Shown one piece after another: positions 6,015 through 9,411 of a DNA stretch of 9,411 bases (position 1 is the first letter of the stretch; the number at the start of each line of letters is the position of its first letter). Location: assembly GCA_964403785.1 (NCBI GenBank), contig CAYOHM010000077.1, positions 1 to 9,411 on the forward strand, given 5' to 3'. The notes under the pieces were generated by a model, which was given only the letters and a program-made list of their open reading frames with translations, was not told where the DNA came from and did no database searches. The position numbers and the translations under genes were made by a program. The stretch comes from MGBC120314 sp964403785. Lineage in GTDB: Bacteria; Bacillota; Clostridia; Lachnospirales; Lachnospiraceae.

Positions 6015-6900
6015 TGTAAAACCTCTCTGCATTATCATTTAAAATTGCCGTACCGATACCCTTATTGGTAAATATTTCAAGAAGAAGGCAATGTGGAATC
6101 CTTCCGTCCAGAATATGCACTCTTGATACTCCACTCTTAATTGCATCAATACAGTTGTTAAGCTTCGGCAGCATACCTCCGCCAATCGTACCGCTTTTCA
6201 GTAAGTTATCTGCCTCGGATACCGTAAGCTCGGAAATAAGTGAATCCTTGTCATCAAAATCAGAATAAACACCCTCGGTATCCGTTAAAAATGCGAGCTT
6301 TTCAGCCTTACATGCCGTTGCAATGGCACAGGCAGCGTCATCAGCATTGATATTATAGGAATGACCCTTATCATCAATTCCGATAGGACAGATAACCGGC
6401 AGAAAATCCTTATCTATAAGGTCCATAATAATCTTAGGGTCTACATGTGTAATATCTCCGACATATCCGATGTCCTCACCGTCTGAAAGCTTCTTTTTGC
6501 AGGAGAGCATATATCCGTCCTTACCGCTTATTCCGCACGCCTCAACGCCAAGCTGCTGGATAAGGCTTACAAGGTCTTTATTTATCTTGTTAAGAACCAT
6601 CTCCGCTATTTCCATTGTAGGCTCATCCGTAACTCGCAGACCGTTTACCTTGCGCGTAGGTATTCCGACCTTATCAGCCCACTTTGTTATATCCTTGCCG
6701 CCGCCATGAACAATAATAGGCTTAAAGCCTACCAGCTTTAATAAAACAACGTCCTGGATTACTTTTTTCTTAAGTTCCTCATCAACCATCGCACTTCCGC
6801 CGTATTTTACGACAATAATCTTACGGTTAAATTTCTGAATGTACGGCAGCGCCTCAACCAGCACTGCTGCCTTGGAAAGTTCAACATCCATATTCTTCAT
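6004..6900 (-). CDS. argB: Acetylglutamate kinase
   Basis: A 298-residue cytoplasmic kinase of the amino acid kinase family. It phosphorylates N-acetylglutamate with ATP, the step often controlled by arginine. Motifs include VKYGGSAM (31-38), VHGGGKDI (64-71), NGLRVTD (86-92) for substrate, GKDG (126-129), NINADDAA (183-190), FLTDTEGV (204-211) and GGGMLPKL (240-247) with Lys246. About 30 residues precede KYGG, and the C-terminus carries HCLLLEIFTNKGIGT. Both features are typical of hexameric, arginine-inhibited enzymes and absent from the shorter E. coli type, so feedback inhibition is likely (inference). The ATG at 6900 is chosen because AGGGAG (6913-6908) lies seven bases upstream. A frame reaching 6933 overlaps argJ and lacks a ribosome site. 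The gap to the argJ stop is 13 bases. Confidence 0.96.
   Translation of the reverse strand: MKNMDVELSKAAVLVEALPYIQKFNRKIIVVKYGGSAMVDEELKKKVIQDVVLLKLVGFKPIIVHGGGKDITKWADKVGIPTRKVNGLRVTDEPTMEIAEMVLNKINKDLVSLIQQLGVEACGISGKDGYMLSCKKKLSDGEDIGYVGDITHVDPKIIMDLIDKDFLPVICPIGIDDKGHSYNINADDAACAIATACKAEKLAFLTDTEGVYSDFDDKDSLISELTVSEADNLLKSGTIGGGMLPKLNNCIDAIKSGVSRVHILDGRIPHCLLLEIFTNKGIGTAILNDNAERFYNEN
6022..6028 (-). promoter_or_regulatory. Ribosome binding site that fixes the argD start
   Basis: AGAGAGG lies within the 3' end of argB, seven bases before the ATG at 6014. Confidence 0.65.
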
Positions 6901-6907
6901 ATCTCTA

Positions 6908-6913
6908 CTCCCT
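6908..6913 (-). promoter_or_regulatory. Ribosome binding site that fixes the argB start
   Basis: AGGGAG in the 13-base argJ-argB gap, seven bases before the ATG at 6900. It argues against the longer frame that starts inside argJ. Confidence 0.7.
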
Positions 6914-8137
6914 TTATGAACGGTAATCCGCATTTATCTTTACATAATCATAAGTCAGGTCACAGCCCCAGGCTGTGGCTTCTTCATCACCTTCATGCAT
7001 ATCCACAAAAATAGTAACTTCCTTTGAAGCAAGTATTTCTTTGGCAAGCTCCTCGTCAAATGCGACAGGAGTACCCTTATCAAACACCTTTACTCTTCCC
7101 GCATCGCTCTCAAAGAACAGTTCCACATCATTCTGGTCGAACTGTGCGCCCGAGTAGCCCATAGCGCATAGGAAACGTCCAAAGTTGGCATCACAGCCAT
7201 ATACAGCCGCTTTTGAAAGATTGGAGGCAACAATGGCACGTGACAGTGTTCTTGCGTCCTCCTTAGTCTTAGCATTTACCAGCTTTGCCTCAAAGAGCTT
7301 GCTTGCGCCCTCACCATCTCCCGCCATCTTTCTGGCAAGGAATCTGCATATGTAAAAAAGCGCTTCATAAAAGGTATCATAATCCGCACCCTTTTCCGTA
7401 ATCTCGGCATTTCCGGCAAGTCCGTTTGCCATAATAAGAAGTGTATCATTGGTTGATGTGTCACCATCCACCGTAACCATATTAAAGGTGTCCTTGATTA
7501 CAGTGCTTAAGGCTTCCTGAAGAAGACTCTTCTCGATTGCAATATCAGTTGTGAGGAAGGCAAGCATTGTGCACATATTAGGATGAATCATTCCGGAGCC
7601 CTTGCTCATTCCGCCAAGCGTCACCGTCCTGCCGCCGATTTCAAATGTAACCGCAGCCTCCTTATTAACCGTATCGGTTGTCATAATCGCCTTGGACGCC
7701 TTAGTTCCGGCTTCTATACTGTCATCCAGCGTTTTAGCCATCATATTAACGCCATTAATGAGCTTTTCAACCGGAAGCTGCATTCCGATAACTCCCGTTG
7801 AAGCTACTGCAACGCCCGATGCCGGAATACCAAGTTCTTTTTCAACTGCCCTGGCTGTTGCCTCACAGGCATCCCAGCCCTCCTTGCCGGTACATGCATT
7901 TGCAATGCCTGAATTAACCACAACCGCCTGCATTTTATCGCCTGAATAAACAATCTTCTGATCCCACTGTACACAGGCTGCCTTAACTACATTGCTTGTG
8001 AAGGTACCTGCACACTGTGCAGGAGTGGTTGAGTAAACCATTGCCATATCCGTTCTGTTAGTATATTTTATATTTGCCTCGCAGCATGCTGCCTTAAAAC
8101 CCTTAGCAGCAGTAACACCACCTGTAATTATATTCAT
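6914..8137 (-). CDS. argJ: Glutamate N-acetyltransferase / amino-acid acetyltransferase
   Basis: A 407-residue cytoplasmic enzyme that moves the acetyl group from N-acetylornithine to glutamate, closing the cyclic ornithine pathway; many homologues also use acetyl-CoA. The precursor cuts itself into alpha and beta chains before a threonine nucleophile. Here the site is KGSGMIHPNMCTMLAF (179-194), with Thr190 the expected nucleophile. The residue before the cut is Cys189, where Ala is most common. STGVIG (113-118) supplies the oxyanion-hole Thr-Gly pair, and the typical ending DYVKINADYRS is present. The length is normal, so the protein is intact. The ATG at 8137 is preceded by AAAGGA (8152-8147), nine bases upstream. 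The 226-bp gap to argC is almost wholly filled by the palindromic element; without it the gap would be about 52 bp. Whether it is bifunctional cannot be read from sequence alone. Confidence 0.97.
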   Translation of the reverse strand: MNIITGGVTAAKGFKAACCEANIKYTNRTDMAMVYSTTPAQCAGTFTSNVVKAACVQWDQKIVYSGDKMQAVVVNSGIANACTGKEGWDACEATARAVEKELGIPASGVAVASTGVIGMQLPVEKLINGVNMMAKTLDDSIEAGTKASKAIMTTDTVNKEAAVTFEIGGRTVTLGGMSKGSGMIHPNMCTMLAFLTTDIAIEKSLLQEALSTVIKDTFNMVTVDGDTSTNDTLLIMANGLAGNAEITEKGADYDTFYEALFYICRFLARKMAGDGEGASKLFEAKLVNAKTKEDARTLSRAIVASNLSKAAVYGCDANFGRFLCAMGYSGAQFDQNDVELFFESDAGRVKVFDKGTPVAFDEELAKEILASKEVTIFVDMHEGDEEATAWGCDLTYDYVKINADYRS

Positions 8138-8175
8138 ACTGTGCCATCCTTTCGTTATCCATAAATTGTTTTCTG

Positions 8176-8182
8176 AATCTGA
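8176..8182. repeat. Target-site duplication, element copy 2 (left)
   Basis: AATCTGA, repeated exactly at 8350-8356 on the far side of the element. Confidence 0.75.
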
Positions 8183-8349
8183 CTTGAGTTTCCGTATTAT
8201 TTATTTTAAGGTACATATCACAAAGTGATATGGTAATTTGCACAAAAATTGCGATAAGTAAGCTAGCTTACTTTGCGCAATTCTCGTGCAAATTGCTTAT
8301 GAAGCTACGCTTCATAGCACCTTAAAATAAATAATACGGAAACTCAAGC
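8183..8349 (-). mobile_element. Palindromic MITE-like element, copy 2
   Basis: A 167-bp non-coding element between argC and argJ, the reverse complement of copy 1 with 13 substitutions and one extra terminal base. The ends are CTTGAGTTTCCGTATT and AATACGGAAACTCAAG, and the closing stem is perfect here. Inside are the same three arms: ATATCAC AAA GTGATAT near 8214-8232, a long middle arm at 8235-8294 with the same 18-bp palindrome, and TATGAAGC TAC GCTTCATA near 8298-8316. Relative to copy 1, the TT/AA pair in the stem has become CC/GG, one T-A has become A-T, and one T-A in the middle arm has become G-C, so pairing is kept. The flanks are a perfect AATCTGA direct repeat. It lies downstream of argC in the arg transcript, and on that strand its remaining non-Watson-Crick pairs in the middle arm are G-U. 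There is no T-run, so it is not an ordinary terminator. Confidence 0.85.
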
Positions 8350-8356
8350 AATCTGA
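8350..8356. repeat. Target-site duplication, element copy 2 (right)
   Basis: AATCTGA, matching 8176-8182; it lies seven bases beyond the argC stop. Confidence 0.75.
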
Positions 8357-8363
8357 GTATTTT

Positions 8364-9404
8364 CTACGGGAACATTGGAGGCTGCATCAAGCCTTCCTTC
8401 TCGTCAAGTCCAAATATTAGATTCATATTCTGGACTGCCTGTCCTGCTGCTCCTTTTACGAGATTATCGAGCGCGCCCATCATAATAAGTCTATTGGTTC
8501 TCGGTTCTATCTTGAAATTTACATCCACAAAATTACTGCCTTCTACCCAGCGTGTTTCAGGACATACATCTTTGTCAAGCACACGCACAAAGTACTCATC
8601 CCTGTAATACTTATCGTAAATTGCCTTAACCTCCTCATAGGTAACATCCTTCTTCAAATCGGCATAGGCTGTTACAAGGATTCCTCTGTTCATAGGAACA
8701 AGATGAGGTGTAAATATAAGCTTAATCTCCTGTCCGCATGCATATCCAAGCTGCTCCTCGATTTCCGGTGTGTGTCTGTGAGTTCCGACACTGTATGCCT
8801 TAATACTCTCATTAACCTCGCAGAAAAGGTTGTTGACCTTAGCTCCCCTTCCTGCGCCGGATGTTCCCGACTTTGCATCTATTATTATCGAATCAGGGTT
8901 AATGATTCCTTCCTTTACCATAGGATAAAGCGTAAGAATTGAGCAGGTGGTGTAGCAGCCCGGATTAGCCACTAAGCGTTTTCCCTTAATCTTGTCCCTG
9001 TTAATCTCACACAAGCCGTAAACAGCCTCATCAATGTACTGTGGGCTCTTATGCTCAATACCGTACCACTTCTCATAAACGCTTACATCCTTTATACGAA
9101 AATCCGCACTCAGGTCTATTATCTTTGTCTTAGACAATATCTCATCATTTACCAATGATGCACAAAGTCCCTGTGGTGTAGCCGTAAAGATAACATCCAC
9201 CTGCTGTGCAAGCTCCTGCATATTATCATCAAGACATTTGTCATCCACTAACTGAAAGAAATTACGGTAAACGTCCGCATACTGCTGATCTATGTAGCTT
9301 CTGGAGCCATACCAGACAATGCTTGCCTCCTTATGTCCAAGAAGTAATCTTACCAATTCATTACCTGCATATCCTGTGGACCCTATGATACCTGCTTTAA
9401 TCAT
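8364..9404 (-). CDS. argC: N-acetyl-gamma-glutamyl-phosphate reductase
   Basis: A 346-residue cytoplasmic NADPH-dependent dehydrogenase. It reduces N-acetylglutamyl phosphate to the semialdehyde, the step after ArgB. The N-terminal dinucleotide fold opens with IKAGIIGSTGYAGNELVRLL (2-21). ATPQGL (75-80) and LSADFRI (98-104) are conserved family stretches. The catalytic cysteine is Cys150 in NPGCYTT. KSGTSGAGRGAK (178-189) and GTHRHTPEIEEQL (207-219), which holds the conserved His, complete the active site. Length is normal and the C-terminus intact. The ATG at 9404 gives the standard start. Only seven bases (TGAGCAG) remain upstream, so the operon promoter and any arginine-repressor site lie outside the window. 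The gene is followed seven bases later by the target duplication of the palindromic element. Confidence 0.97.
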   Translation of the reverse strand: MIKAGIIGSTGYAGNELVRLLLGHKEASIVWYGSRSYIDQQYADVYRNFFQLVDDKCLDDNMQELAQQVDVIFTATPQGLCASLVNDEILSKTKIIDLSADFRIKDVSVYEKWYGIEHKSPQYIDEAVYGLCEINRDKIKGKRLVANPGCYTTCSILTLYPMVKEGIINPDSIIIDAKSGTSGAGRGAKVNNLFCEVNESIKAYSVGTHRHTPEIEEQLGYACGQEIKLIFTPHLVPMNRGILVTAYADLKKDVTYEEVKAIYDKYYRDEYFVRVLDKDVCPETRWVEGSNFVDVNFKIEPRTNRLIMMGALDNLVKGAAGQAVQNMNLIFGLDEKEGLMQPPMFP

Positions 9405-9411
9405 CTGCTCA

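Noticed and set aside
251..6071. Shared 11-mer CTTATTGGTAA near 251 and 6061
   Set aside because: A short AT-rich match, one copy inside argB, with no flanking similarity; compatible with chance.
8183..8349. Reading the palindrome as an intrinsic terminator between argC and argJ
   Set aside because: No T-run follows on either strand and an identical fold occurs elsewhere with target duplications; a mobile element explains it better.
1..9411. CRISPR arrays, tRNA or rRNA genes, and a transposase gene
   Set aside because: No regularly spaced repeats, no tRNA or rRNA signatures and no transposase-like frame were seen; the cloverleaf of the element is not a tRNA (29-bp closing stem, no anticodon or T-loop sequence).

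Overview
The window is a compact, almost entirely minus-strand stretch of a low-to-moderate GC Gram-positive (Firmicutes) genome. The arg gene order, the strong AGGAGG-type ribosome sites, the lipobox solute-binding protein and the protein flavour suggest a Lachnospiraceae-like gut or rumen clostridium. That placement is inference; no rRNA or other marker is present.

Layout, read in the direction of transcription (high to low coordinate): argC (9404-8364), a 167-bp palindromic mobile element (8349-8183), argJ (8137-6914), argB (6900-6004), argD (6014-4830) and an orphan lipoprotein of the family-1 extracellular solute-binding type (4816-3422). From argJ onward, each gene starts within about 13 bp of the previous stop or overlaps it, so this looks like one arginine operon with a binding protein on its tail. 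Together ArgC, ArgJ, ArgB and ArgD carry out the acetylated (cyclic) ornithine pathway: ArgB phosphorylates N-acetylglutamate, ArgC reduces it, ArgD transaminates it, and ArgJ releases ornithine while recycling the acetyl group to glutamate. After a 100-bp gap with a strong imperfect hairpin comes a small DMT/YdcZ-type membrane protein (3321-2881, GTG start). A recognisable sigma-A-like promoter follows (2877-2849), then a second copy of the palindromic element (2841-2676), then a two-gene ABC transporter operon: an ATPase with degenerate motifs (2646-1939) and a multi-spanning permease (1946-333). The last part holds a short, apparently frameshifted coding remnant and the 5' end of an unrecognised small gene that runs off the window.

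The most interesting structure is the pair of ~166-bp elements. They lie in opposite orientation, are about 92% identical by hand alignment, and are each flanked by a different perfect 7-bp direct repeat (TGACTGT and AATCTGA), which marks them as independent insertions of a non-autonomous, MITE-like element. Each can fold into a four-way, cloverleaf-like structure: a 29-bp closing stem and three hairpin arms, the middle one about 19 bp plus a central perfect palindrome. Eight of the 13 base differences between copies form four compensatory base-pair swaps, and two more fall in hairpin loops, so the fold itself appears to be maintained. One copy sits inside the arginine operon and the other at the predicted transcription start of the ABC operon, so both would be transcribed into mRNA.
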